A stretch of 64,000 bases of DNA from Acanthosepion lycidas. Lineage: Eukaryota; Mollusca; Cephalopoda; Sepiida; Sepiidae. Each line of letters begins with the position of its first letter. Positions within the stretch are counted from its first letter, which is position 1. The position numbers were made by a program, and so were the translations under genes. The notes under the pieces are model-generated. The model did no database searches, was not told where the DNA came from, and saw nothing but the letters and a program-made list of their open reading frames with translations. Location of the stretch: the NCBI GenBank assembly GCA_963932145.1, contig OZ010616.1, positions 51,722,846 through 51,786,845 on the forward strand. Reading direction: 5' to 3'. Positions 1 to 12,097 of this stretch are shown piece after piece.

Positions 1-3000
1 TTCCTCTTATATCCATTTCTTAATACCTTGTCAAATGCTTTGTAGAAGTGTTGCTGATAGGGATTATCATTGTATTGAAAATGAAGGGAAGACTTTTGAA
101 TGTGTTACATATCTTGTTCATCCTAACAAATCATATTGTTTTCATGTGACAATACTTATAAAACCTCACACTAAATGCTTTCCTCTTATATCCATTTCTT
201 AATAGCCTGTCAAATAGTTTGTAGAAGTGTTGCTGATAGGGATTAACATTATATTGAACATGAAGCGAAGACTTTTGAATTTCTTAAATACCTTGATCAT
301 CCTAACAAATCACATTGGTTTCATGTGACAATACTTATAAAACCTCACACTAAATGCTTTCCTCTTATATCCATTTCTTAATACCCTGTCAAATGGTTTG
401 TAGAAGTGTTGCTGAGAGGGATCAACATTGTATTGAACATGAAGGGAAGACTTTTGAATGTCTTACATACCTTGATCATCCTAATAAATCATATTGTTTT
501 CATGTGACTATACTTATAAAACCTCAAACTAAATGCTTTCCTCTTATATCCATTTCTTAATACCCTGTCAAATGGTTTGTAGAAGTGTTGCTGATAGGGA
601 TCAACATTGTATTGAACATGAAGGGAAGACTTTTGAATGTCTTAAATACCTTGATCATACGAACAAATCATTGTTTTCATGTGACAATACTTATAAAACC
701 TCACACTAAATGCTTTCTTCTTATATCCATTTCTTAATACCCTGTCAAATGGTTTGTAGAAGTGTTGCTGATAGGGATGAACATTGCATTGGACATGAAG
801 GGAAGTCTTTTGAATGTCTTAAATACCTTGATCATCCTAACAAATCATATTGTTTTCATGTGACAATACTTATAAAACCTCACACTAAATGCTTTTTTCT
901 TATATCCATTTCTTAATACCCTGTCAAATGCTTTGTAGAAGTGTTGCTGATAGGGATTAACATTGTATTGATCATGAAGGGAAGACTTTTGAATGTCTTA
1001 AATACCTTGATTATCCTAACAAATCATATTGTTTTAATGTGACAATACTTATAAAACCTCACACTAAATGCTTTCCTCTTATATCCATTTCATAATACCC
1101 TGTCAAATGGTTTGTAGAAGTGTTGCTGATAGGGATTAACATTGTATTGAACATGAAGGGAAGACTTTTGAATGTGTTAAATATCTTGTTCATCCTAACA
1201 AATCATATTGTTTTCATGTGACAATACTTATAAAACCTCACACTAAATGCTTTCCTCTTATATCCATTTCATAATACCCTGTCAAATGGTTTGTAGAAGT
1301 GTTGCTGATAGGGATTAACATTGTATTGAACATGAAGGGAAGACTTTTGAATTTCTTACATACCTTGATCATCCTAATAAATCATATTGTTTTCATGTGA
1401 CAATACTTATATAACCTCACACTAAATGCTTTCCTCTTATATCCATTTCTTAATACCCTGTCACATGGTTTGTAGAAGTATTGCTGAGAGGGATCAACAT
1501 TGTATTGAACATGAAAGGTAGACTTTTGAATGTCTTAAATACCTTGATCATACTAACAAATCATTGTTTTCATGTGACAATACTTATAAAACCTCACACT
1601 AAATGCTTTCCTCTTATATCCATTTCTTAATACCCTATCAAATGGTTTGTAGAAGTGTTGCTGAGAGGGATCAACAATGTATTGAACATGAAGGGAAGAC
1701 TTTTGAATATCTTAAATACCTTGATCATCCTAACAAATCATATTATTTTCATCTGACAATACTTATAAAACCTCACACTAAATGCTTTCCTCTTATATCT
1801 ATTTCGTAATACCCTGTCAAATGCTTTGTAGAAGTGTTGCTGATAGGGATTAACATTGTATTGAACATGAAGCGAAGACTTTTGAATGCCTTAAATACCT
1901 TGATCATCCTAACAAATCATATTGTTTTCATGTGACAATACTTATAAAACCTCACACTAAATGCTTTCTTCTTATATCCATTTCTTAATACCCTGTCAAA
2001 TGGTTTGTAGAAGTGTTGCTGATAGGGATGAACATTGCATTGGACATGAAGGGAAGTCTTTTGAATGTCTTAAATACCTTGATCATCCTAACAAATCATA
2101 TTGTTTTCATGTGACAATACTTATAAAACCTCACACTAAATGCTTTTTTCTTATATCCATTTCTTAATACCCTGTCAAATGCTTTGTAGAAGTGTTGCTG
2201 ATAGGGATTAACATTGTATTGAACATGAAGGGAAGACTTTTGAATGTCTTAAATACCTTGATTATCCTAACAAATCATATTGTTTTAATGTGACAATACT
2301 TATAAAACCTCACACTAAATGCTTTCCTCTTATATCCATTTCATAATACCCTGTCAAATGGTTTGTAGAAGTGTTGCTGATAGGGATTAACATTGTATTG
2401 AACATGAAGGGAAGACTTTTGAATGTGTTAAATATCTTGTTCATCCTAACAAATCATATTGTTTTCATGTGACAATACTTATAAAACCTCACACTAAATG
2501 CTTTCCTCTTATATCCATTTCATAATACCCTGTCAAATGGTTTGTAGAAGTGTTGCTGATAGGGATTAACATTGTATTGAACATGAAGGGAAGACTTTTG
2601 AATTTCTTACATACCTTGATCATCCTAATAAATCATATTGTTTTCATGTGACAATACTTATATAACCTCACACTAAATGCTTTCCTCTTATATCCATTTC
2701 TTAATACCCTGTCACATGGTTTGTAGAAGTATTGCTGAGAGGGATCAACATTGTATTGAACATGAAAGGTAGACTTTTGAATGTCTTAAATACCTTGATC
2801 ATACTAACAAATCATTGTTTTCATGTGACAATACTTATAAAACCTCACACTAAATGCTTTCCTCTTATATCCATTTCTTAATACCCTATCAAATGGTTTG
2901 TAGAAGTGTTGCTGAGAGGGATCAACAATGTATTGAACATGAAGGGAAGACTTTTGAATATCTTAAATACCTTGATCATCCTAACAAATCATATTATTTT

Positions 3001-6000
3001 CATCTGACAATACTTATAAAACCTCACACTAAATGCTTTCCTCTTATATCTATTTCGTAATACCCTGTCAAATGCTTTGTAGAAGTGTTGCTGATAGGGA
3101 TTAACATTTTATTGAACATGAAGCGAAGACTTTTGAATGCCTTAAATACCTTGATCATCCTAACAAATCATATTGTTTTCATGTGACAATACTTATAAAA
3201 CCTCACACTAAATGATTTCCTCTTCTATCCATTTCTTAATAACCTGTCAAATGGTTTGTATAAGTGTTGCTTATAGGGATTATCATTGTATTGAACATGA
3301 AGGGAAGACTTTTGAATGTGTTAAATATCTTGTTCATCCTAACAAATCATATTGTTTTCATGTGACAATACTTATAAAACCTCACACTAAATGCTTTCCT
3401 CTTATATCCATTTCTTAATACCCTGTCAAATGGTTTGTAGAAGTGTTGCTGAGAGGGATCAACATTGTATTGAACATGAAGGGAAGACTTTTGAATGTCT
3501 TACATACCTTGATCATCGTAATAAATCATATTGTTTTCATGTGACAATACTTATAAAACCTCAAACTAAATGCTTTCCTCTTATATCCATTTCTTAATAC
3601 CCTGTCAAATGGTTTGTAGAAGTGTTGCTGATAGGGATCATCATTGTATTGAACATGAAGGGAAGACTTTTGAATGACTTAAATACCTTGATCATACTAA
3701 CAAATCATTGTTTTCATGTGACAATACTTATAAAACCTCACACTAAATGCTTTCCTCTCGTAACCATTTCTTAATACCTTATCAAATGCTTTGTAGAAGT
3801 GTTGCTGATAGGGATCAACATTGTATTGAACATGAAGGGAAGACTTTTGAATGTCTTAAATATCTTTTTCATTCTAACAAATCATATTGTTTTCCTGTGA
3901 CAATAGTTATAAAACCTCACACTAAATGCTTTCCTCTTATATCCATTTCATAATACCCTGTCAAATGGTTTGTAGAAGTGTTGCTGATAGGGATTAACAT
4001 TGTATTGAACATGAAGGGAAGACGTTTGAATGTCTTAAATACCTTGTTTATCCTAACAAATCATATTGTTTTAATGTGACAATACTTATAAAACCTCACA
4101 CTAAATGCTTTCCTCTTATATCCATTTCTTATTACCTTGTCAAATGCTTTTTAGAAGTGTTGCTGATAGGGATTATCATTGTATTGAACATGAAGGGAAG
4201 ACTTTTGAATGTGTTAAATATCTTGTTCATCCTAACAAATCATATTGTTTTCATGTGACAATACTTATAAAACCTCACACTAAATGCTTTCCTCTTATAT
4301 CCATTTCTTAATACCCTGTCAAATGGTTTGTAGAAGTGTTGCTGAGAGGGATCAACATTGTATTGAACATGAAGGGAAGACTTTTGAAATGTCTTACATA
4401 CCTTGATCATCCTAATAAATCATATTGTTTTCATGTGACAATACTTATAAAACCTCAAACTAAATGCTTTCCTCTTATATCCATTTCTTAATACCCTGTC
4501 AAATGGTTTGTAGAAGTGTTGCTGATAGGGATCAACATTGTATTGAACATGAAGGGAAGACTTTTGAATGACTTAAATACCTTGATCATACTAAAAAATC
4601 ATTGTTTTCATGTGACAATACTTATAATACCTCACACTAAATGCTTTCTTCTTATATCCATTTCTTAATACCCTGTCAAATGGTTTGTAGAAGTGTTGCT
4701 GATAGGGATGAACATTGCATTGGACATGAAGGGAAGTCTTTTGAATGTCTTAAATACCTTGATCATCCTAACAAATCATATTGTTTTCATGTGACAATAC
4801 TTATAAAACCTCACACTAAATGCTTTCCTCTTATATCCATTTCTTAATACCCTATCAAATGGTTTGTAGAAGTGTTGCTGAGAGGGATCAACATTGTATT
4901 GAACATGAAGGGAAGACTTTTGAATGTCTTAAATACCTTGATCATCCTAACAAATCATATTGTTTTCATGTGACAATACTTATAAAACCTCACACTAAAT
5001 GCTTTTTTCTTATATCCATTTCTTAATACCCTGTCAAATGCTTCGTAGAAGTGTTGCTGATAGGGATTAACATTGTATTGAACATGAAGGGAAGACTTTT
5101 GAATGTCTTAAATACCTTGATTATCCTAACAAATCATATTGTTTTAATGTGACAATACTTATAAAACCTCACACTAAATGCTTTCCTCTTATATCCATTT
5201 CTTAATACCTTGTCAAATGGTTTGTAGAAGTGTTGCTGATAGGGATTAACATTGTATTGAACATGAAGGGAAGACTTTTGAATGTCTTAAATACCTTGTT
5301 CATCCTAACAAATCATACTATTTTCATCTGACAATACTTATAAAACCTCACACTAAATGCTTTCCTCTTATATCCATTTCTTAATACCTTGTCAAATGCT
5401 TTGTAGAAGTGTTGCTGATAGGGATTAACATTGTATTGAACATGAAGGGAAGACTTTTGAATGTGTTAAATATCTTGTTCATCCTAACAAATCATATTGT
5501 TTTCATGTGACAATACTTATAAAACCTCACACTAAATGCTTTCCTCTTATATCCATTTCATAATACCCTGTCAAATAGTTTGTAGAAGTGTTGCTGATAG
5601 GGATTAACATTGTATTGAACATGAAGCGAAGGCTTTTGAATGTGTTATATACCTTGATCATCCTAACAAATCCTATTGTTTTCATGTGACAATACTTATA
5701 AAACCTCACACTAAATGCTTTCCTCTTATATCCATTTCATAATACCCTGTCAAATGGTTTGTAGAAGTGTTGCTGATAGGGATTAACATTTTATTGAACA
5801 TGAAGGGAAGCCTTTTGAATGTCTTAAATACCTTGTTCATCCTAACAAATCTTACTATTTTCATCTGACAATACTTATAAAACCTCACACTAAATGCTTT
5901 CCTCTTATATCCATTTCTTAATACCTTGTCAAATGCTTTGTAGAAGTGTTGCTGATAGGGATTAACATTGTATTGAACATGAAGGGAAGACTTTTGAATG

Positions 6001-6775
6001 TGTTAAATATCTTGTTCATCCTAACAAATCATATTGTTTTCATGTGACAATACTTATAAAACCTCACACTAAATCCTTTCCTCTTATATCCATTTCATAA
6101 TACCCTGTCAAATGGTTTGTAGAAGTGTTGCTGATAGGGATTAACATTGTATTGAACATGAAGGGAAGACTTTTGAATGTCTTAAATACCTTGATCATCC
6201 TAACAAATCATATTATTTTCATCTGACAATACTTATAAAACCTCACACTAAATGCTTTCCTCTTATATCCATTTCTTAATACCCTGTCAAATGGTTTGTA
6301 AAAGTGTTGCTGATAGGGATTAACATTGTATTGAACATGAAGGGTATACTTTTGAATATCTTAATTACCTTGATCATCCTAACAAATCATATTATTTTCA
6401 TCTGACAATACTTATAAAACCTCACACTAAATGCTTTCCTCTTCTATCCATTTCTTAATACCCTGTCAAATGCTTTGTAGAAGTGTTGCTGATAGGGATT
6501 ATCATTGTATTGAACATGAAGGGAAGACTTTTGAATGTCTTAAATACCTTGATCATCCTAACAAATCATATTGTTTTAATGTGACAATACTTATAATACC
6601 TCACACTAAATGCTTTCCTCTTATATCCATTTCTTAATACCATGTCAAATGTTTTGTAGAAGTGTTGCTGATAGGGATTAACATTGTATTGAACTTTAAG
6701 GGAAGACTTTTGAATGTGTTAAATACCTAATTCATCTTAACAACTCCGTGTTTTCATGTGACAATACTTATAAAT
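1..6775 (+). repeat. Satellite A, block 1: ~179-bp tandem monomers (about 38 copies)
   Basis: Head-to-tail repeats of ~179 bp fill this stretch without interruption; the same landmarks (ctttcctcttatatccattt, gaagtgttgctgatagggat, catgtgacaatacttataaa) recur at 178-180 bp spacing. The array enters from outside the window, so its left end is unknown. The last monomer (about 6640-6775) is visibly degenerate and then stops, as expected at an array edge that escapes homogenisation. Many monomers hold an ATG-initiated 68-codon reading frame. The monomer is not a multiple of three, so these frames overlap into the next monomer in a shifted frame. I treat them as incidental. No match to a named satellite family is claimed. 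Confidence 0.97.
710..3211 (+). repeat. Higher-order repeat in satellite A: two copies of a 1251-bp 7-mer
   Basis: The seven monomers from 710 are repeated in the same order from 1961, an offset of 1251 bp (7 x ~178.7). Monomer-specific variants recur at exactly that offset: the ttttttctta variant, the cacatggttt variant with gaaaggtaga, and the tatcaaatgg/caacaatgta variant at 1603 and 2854. After about 3211 the order changes and the correspondence is lost. This is a recent segmental duplication inside the array, typical of unequal crossing over. Confidence 0.9.
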
Positions 6776-6904
6776 TTTCTTAAGCTACTGTCATTTATTT
6801 TTGCTCACTGAAGGTAAATTAAAAAAAGCTGCTACTTTTTTGTACTATATGTATATGATGGACCCTTCTGTTATTTTTGACATATGAGTGTCTTTCAGTT
6901 GAGT

Positions 6905-7874
6905 TTTTATGTTTGTTTTGTATGAGACAACAATCCTGCACAGGATTTACAAACAAACCCACACAAAGCGTATACTGAAGGGTTGACCATCATATGGGCT
7001 GATGTATTAGCCCGAGATTTAGTGTTAATTCTTAATTCTCTCAGATGGTTGAGATGATTCTTTTTAAAGTTAGTTATACCTCCGGAACAGGTGTTTCTCC
7101 AGTTTGCTTGATTTTCAACAGCAATTTTGAACTCCTCTATAGGGATGTTTGCAGCAATCAAATTGTATTTATGTTTTTCCTTGAAGCATAACCAAGGACA
7201 TGCCTACATTACACTTACTATGAAAAAGTTGGCTATACATGAGAATTTTCGGCATCTGATCATCACTCATTTTGATGACATGACCAGCCCATCTGAACTG
7301 TGATTGCATCAGAAAGGACTCAATATCACCGATGCCACATTTGATGAAATGATCAGGGTTAGAGATTTTGTCCTGCTATGTATAACTACATATTGAATGA
7401 AGACAGCGTTTATGAAAAACATCAAGTTGATTGATGTGCGTCCTGTATAGCGTCCATGATTCTGACCCATAAAGAAATGTGGTGAGAATGACTGCTTGAT
7501 AGACAATGTTTTTCATTTTCAGTGAAATTCAACGAACATCCCATAGGTGATGATTAAGCTTCCCAAAGGCATTGGTTGCCTTTGATATTCGATTAACTAT
7601 CTCATCTTTCAAAGAGGCACTTGAATGTACTTTGCTTCCTAAGTACGATGTTGTTGCCATCAGTAATTGGAAAGATATGGGCAGGTGGTTTTTGTTTCCC
7701 ACCCTTGATCTGCTTAGCTTTAGGCTTTGGTTGAGAAACATCATCTGTTTTCTTTATGCTTATAGTTAATCCGAATGCATTGGAAGCAGTGTAAAAATGA
7801 TTGACAAGTGATTGAGCTTCTTCGATTTAGGTGCCCACAATCGCAGTGTCATCAGCAAAAAAAAAAAAAAAAAG
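6905..7874 (-). mobile_element. Decayed LINE 3' end (reverse-transcriptase C-terminus plus Cys/His tail)
   Basis: Read on the minus strand, this is the last third of a non-LTR retrotransposon ORF2. It starts at an FADDT motif (7859-7845), the catalytic Asp-Asp box of the reverse-transcriptase palm in F/YxDD form. It continues through YLGS...DDEI-like text (the YLGSKVHSSASLKDEIVNR segment), then LYGSESWTLY-like residues around 7470-7440, and ends with a Cys/His-rich tail (CGFVCKSCAGLLSH) near 6940-6910. Several frameshifts and stops separate the pieces. Upstream of FADD the homology stops at an 18-bp A-run (7857-7874 on plus), so the copy is truncated or broken there. The order RT then zinc-finger-like tail is usual for LINEs common in molluscs. 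I do not assign the clade. Confidence 0.75.
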
Positions 7875-8260
7875 ATCATGAATAATGCTTGCTTGAGTTA
7901 GCAATTTTGATTTAAAACATTGATGGTTAAAGATGCTGTTACTTGTGTGGAATTCAAATTGAAATTACGTTACTTTACAATTAAATAAGAAAATGTTTGC
8001 AAGGGAATAAAAATAAAATTCATAATGTTGAAAAATCATTGTATACCACGAATAAAGATAAACAAATATGTACAAAAAAAGATTATAAAAACATGTATAT
8101 TAAATTAAATACTGTAAAACGAATAATAGCATAACAAACCAGAAAATATAATAATAATAAAAATAAAATGGATGATTAAAATTTAAAAACAATCGCGACC
8201 TTAACAACGCTTTCTTTGAGCAATGAAAAAACAGGCCCGTTTTTACTCCAACATCAGCGT

Positions 8261-8262
<2 letters not shown>

Positions 8263-8302
<40 letters not shown>
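8263..8302. repeat. (AT)n microsatellite
   Basis: An uninterrupted AT dinucleotide run of about 40 bp. It produces the tyrosine/isoleucine open frame on the minus strand, which is not a gene. Confidence 0.97.
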
Positions 8303-8305
<3 letters not shown>

Positions 8306-8339
8306 GAAATAATTTAAACACGTTCTACTTATTTTCGAT

Positions 8340-8800
8340 AAGATTCTTTCATTCGCGAATAAGCTTCTTTGTGTGGTTGTTAAAAGACGAGAGGAAAACG
8401 CCGGGTTGTATTGTATTTATTCCGAGTACTTTCAATGTCATCATCAAGGTATTGTTAAATACAGAGCAAGTATTTAGCGTTCATGGTTTTGAAGGACAAA
8501 AATTGTTGGGATCATCCGAAGATTTCCATTTTTATGCGGAATCAAGAACGCTGCGTCATGGTCGGTTGACAGACACTGTTTTTAAGGGGAGGTATGCTGT
8601 AAAATGTTCCGGGCTTGAGTAGTTGCTAGATAAACACTTTCTAAACACAACACTAACAGCATATACCTGTCCACACTCGCACTTCAGAAAAATCGTCGTC
8701 AAAAATACCTCCGTACTTTTCCACGAAAAGAATAAACACAAACTAAAAATTCTCGAAGTTATTTATATCAAAAGATTGAAACCAAACCTCAGTTCAATAA
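8340..8800 (+). mobile_element. Fragment resembling a Penelope-like element (endonuclease C-terminal part)
   Basis: The frame at 8623-8800 reads CPHSHFRKIVV... then KHKLKILEVIYIKRLKPNL. The pattern 'xKxLKILExxYIKxxKPxLN' is typical of the end of GIY-YIG-type endonuclease domains in Penelope-like and related retroelements. The GIY...YIG strand itself is not visible. The preceding 8370-8620 stretch may be terminal-repeat sequence: on its minus strand at 8450-8420 there is a TTGATGA...GAAAG arrangement. A stop separates the two halves. The assignment rests on one short protein pattern and could be another endonuclease-bearing element. Confidence 0.4.
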
Positions 8801-8841
8801 GAAGATTAATTGCGAATAACACTCTCCACAAACAAAATTGC

Positions 8842-8908
8842 GTACAAAATGTGTACAAAAAAACAATAGTCTTTACTCTTTTGTACAAAATGTGTACAAA
8901 ACAATAGA
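8842..8908 (+). repeat. Short direct duplication (two ~27-bp copies)
   Basis: The string gtacaaaatgtgtacaaaa followed by caatag occurs twice, about 40 bp apart, with minor differences. Each copy contains two gtacaaa half-sites in direct orientation. Confidence 0.8.
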
Positions 8909-9689
8909 TAGATCGTCTTCTGTATCATATCATTTAATAGTTTTTCTGTTATCTAGCAATTGTCAAAATGTTTATGCTATTAAGAGGAAAGAACAAAGTA
9001 TTTTTAATTATTTAAAAAAAAAGTTTCGTCCATTTTAACACGTTCTAAATTTGTGTCAAACCCAAAAGTCTCATTTGTTTTTGTCAACTTTGTAAAACTT
9101 GTGGACATTTTTATTTATTAAGTAATTAATTGAAGACTATATTTACTAAGCGAAAATTAATACAAATCATACTCCCAAATCTTTTTACCATAGTTAAAGT
9201 CATTTTTTTTTTTTTTTGTGCGTCAAAATGTTAATTTTTTTCTTTTTTTAGTATGGTGTACTGAATGATATGGTCAAAAGGTCACGTGTTTCAAGGTTTG
9301 TCCCCTTGACATTAAGGTTTTCGGCTGCGGGAAATACTTTCATTTCACTTCCATGTCTCATCGTTCCTACGTTTCAAATCTTGACGTGATGATTTCTAAA
9401 GATTTTTTTTCCTATTTCATTAAATATTTTTAATTTTGCTATGTATTCATCTAATTTTATATAGTGTGTGTGTAGTGTATACTTGTCTGAGTGTGCGTCA
9501 TGCATAATTTGTTTTATTTATTAGTTTTTTTTTTACTTAGTTAAGAAAAATAATTTGTTTAGTTCTTTTTTTTAACTTTCTTTTCTTTTTTGCAAGTTAT
9601 ATAAAATAATTTGAACAATTTGTTATAAAATAAAATAAAACATATTTCGGTTGATTTGCAGGCAAATAAACTAACATACTCAAGAGCGA
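8909..9689. other. AT-rich stretch, no gene seen
   Basis: Homopolymer-rich, AT-rich DNA with T-runs near 9205-9218 and 9524-9534. No open frame with recognisable protein signature, no tandem structure and no RNA gene was found. Confidence 0.6.
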
Positions 9690-10330
9690 GAGCCGGATGT
9701 GAATGAGACAAGGCCCCGTCACAAAATGACCATTATCGTCGTTTGTGTATAGGTCCAACGCACAAGTTCTGGTCGAAAAATAAAATAATATTTTAAAGTG
9801 TTTCTATTTTTCGACCAAAAAAATACTTCCCTCCTAATTATACTCGCGTCGTTTTTCAAGCCTGTTAAGCCATAAAAAACGCCATAAAAGGGGTCACACG
9901 GGGAAATACTTGCAGTCAACAGGAGGCCGTTCAAGTCTTGACCAGCTGATCGGTTGAACTCTCTGCCTTCGGGCGGGGAGGAACCCGAAAGAGGCTACGC
10001 CGAAGGGTGGATTCTCTTTCGGGGAGGTAAACCGACCTTGAACCTGTTTATACGGGTTCAATGGGCATATTTTTGGCCGAGCCCACGGGCTCGGAGATCC
10101 CACGTTAAACAGACCTTGTGCCACATGATGCCCTCGTGGTGGGGGTGACTGAATATCGTCAACAGAAGGCCAAGAAAGAGATCTGTCACGGTCAGTCTGG
10201 GCAGTCAGCAGGAAGAGGGCCACGCCAACTATTATGCGAGATCAACCCAGATCGGGAACTGGCTTATGAACTATACCACAAGGTAGCTGTCCCAAAACCA
10301 CACGTTCCTAATGAAATAAATCACGTAAAT
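9690..10330. mobile_element. Unclassified GC-rich insertion with strong hairpins
   Basis: This ~640-bp block is conspicuously GC-richer than everything within several kb on either side. It carries several self-complementary elements: a perfect 13-bp inverted repeat (9770-9782 with 9805-9817), an 8-bp-arm hairpin CCGAGCCC-AC-GGGCTCGG at 10077-10094, and gaacc...gggttc near 10040-10060. It ends with an aataaa-like string at 10316 followed by AT-rich DNA. Both strands have open frames of 96-109 codons, but neither resembles a protein I know, and GC-rich DNA gives long chance frames. It may be a non-autonomous element, a solo long terminal repeat or a transferred piece. I cannot name the family or fix its ends. 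Confidence 0.4.
9770..9817. repeat. Perfect 13-bp inverted repeat
   Basis: TGGTCGAAAAATA at 9770-9782 faces its exact complement TATTTTTCGACCA at 9805-9817, with 22 nt between. It lies at the left flank of the GC-rich block. Confidence 0.9.
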
Positions 10331-10399
10331 CTATTTCTGTTGTTGTCGTATTTCTTTCTTGCAACCATACACTTGTCTATAACAAATTCATCAAAGTAT

Positions 10400-10760
10400 A
10401 GCAATTAATAATAAAGAATAAAATATATTATCTCAGTTAAAAATTTAATAACTGAGAGTGAGTTAATAATTTAATTTTTAATTTAATAACTGAGATAATA
10501 TAATTAAAATTATTATATTATCTTGGTTATCAATTTAAAAATTTAATAATTGAGAATGAAATAGTTATTAAATTAAAAATTAAATTGAGATAATAAAATT
10601 ATCTCATTTATCAATTTAAACAATAACTTAATGAGATAATTTAATTATTAATACCATAATAATTTTCTTAATTATTATCCCAGTTATTAAATTAAAAATG
10701 TAATAACATAATGCAATATTAATAATTAATGAAATTATCTATCATTATTTTAGCTATTAA
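10400..10760. repeat. AT-rich cluster of interleaved inverted repeats
   Basis: The motif tctcagttattaaatt and its complement aatttaataactgaga recur in both orientations at roughly 10430, 10485, 10530, 10590, 10640 and 10680, separated by AATTTAAAA-type linkers. Alternating orientation makes several possible long hairpins. It looks like a nest of palindromic elements or a decayed palindrome. Confidence 0.6.
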
Positions 10761-12097
10761 ATAATGATATAATTATAGAGGTAACTCAGTAATGTAAGAA
10801 ATGTTTATAGTATTTTAAATTATTATAAGAAACAAAAAAAAACTTTCTTAGAATTCATAAATTTATGTCAATTCTGGTGCACAATACTAAACCTGTCACA
10901 CATTCCCCCATTAAATTATCGATGGAGATGTGAAAATAACAAAAGGTCAAAAAATGTTTGTCTAGAAAATTTTATGCTCTAAGTGATATTTGTTTCAGAA
11001 CAAATCAATTTAATATTAAAGTTGCTAATTTTACGAAAGTAACGTTTCAGAAATGTATACTTTATTTTAGCGGGATTTTCAAAACCGAAAAATAGGTTTT
11101 CTTTATATTTTTCTAAAAAAAATGTTAAAAGTGACCGTTTCGATTGATTTTTAGGAAGAATCAACTAAAAATCATTCAAATTTCTATTTCAAATACTCCA
11201 CAGTATTTTTTCTGGAATTAGAAAATTTAGTCATTTAGCTTTCAATTGAAGCTGGGGGAAATTTTCAAAAAGAATTTTTCCTTTATGAAAAATATATTTA
11301 AACCTTAGGTATTCCGAAAGTTTGGAGGTACCTACATAAAAGTACAATAAAAAGTTGTCAACGTGTTCTCTGGTATAAAATTATTTCTACCTTTGTATTA
11401 TATTATAACTTAAAATGGAATTTTGTATAAATATCATGAGATCCCATAAATGTTCATATTTCAGATTAGGAAAATATATTAAAATATTCATTATCGTAAC
11501 AACATAGGTGAGGACAGTAATCTGAATAAAAATACAATAATGATAACTTCTCATCAAAGAAATTCAGATAGAAAAATTTCCTATGTAATTAAATTTCAGC
11601 CATTAACATAGGTCATATCACTATTAGAAACCTCCTCCAAAAAATTCAAATACATTTTGCAAAAAACAATAATCTTTTGATGCAGAAGAAAGAATGTAAA
11701 AAAAGAATTTCCAACTGTTAAGAATTAGTCCATCAAAGTGATTCCAGAAACATTGGGCAGGACATTCATCAGATGGAACAAGGTCTAGAAAATATGAAGA
11801 ATGTGAAATCATTTACAAGGCCTTTAATATTTTCAGATCTGATTGTTGGAGGCTTTAGATTATTGCGATATTTTATCTCTGATTGATTAAAGTGAGTTTT
11901 TTTTCTTTCGGAGCCATGTTTAAAAGCTTTAACTGCTGACAATAGATGATTGTTGAAATTCTAACACTGACTAGTAGAAATTCAAAGTGAACAAAACAAA
12001 TATACTTCACCAAAAACCTTCCTTGGTCAGAAACAAATTCTTTCATAATTATCATAAATACTTCAGATGGCTGTGGCATCATGATCTTTTCTAAACT
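10761..12097. other. AT-rich spacer, no gene seen
   Basis: Single-copy-looking AT-rich DNA between the inverted-repeat cluster and satellite B. Open frames here are short and show no recognisable protein signature. Confidence 0.6.

Noticed and set aside
1..6775. CRISPR-like regular repeats
   Set aside because: The repeated unit is the whole 179 bp with no unique spacers, in a clearly eukaryotic setting. The same applies to satellite B.
9894..10408. 96- and 109-codon frames in the GC-rich block
   Set aside because: They overlap on opposite strands, match no protein I know, and GC-rich DNA has few chance stops.
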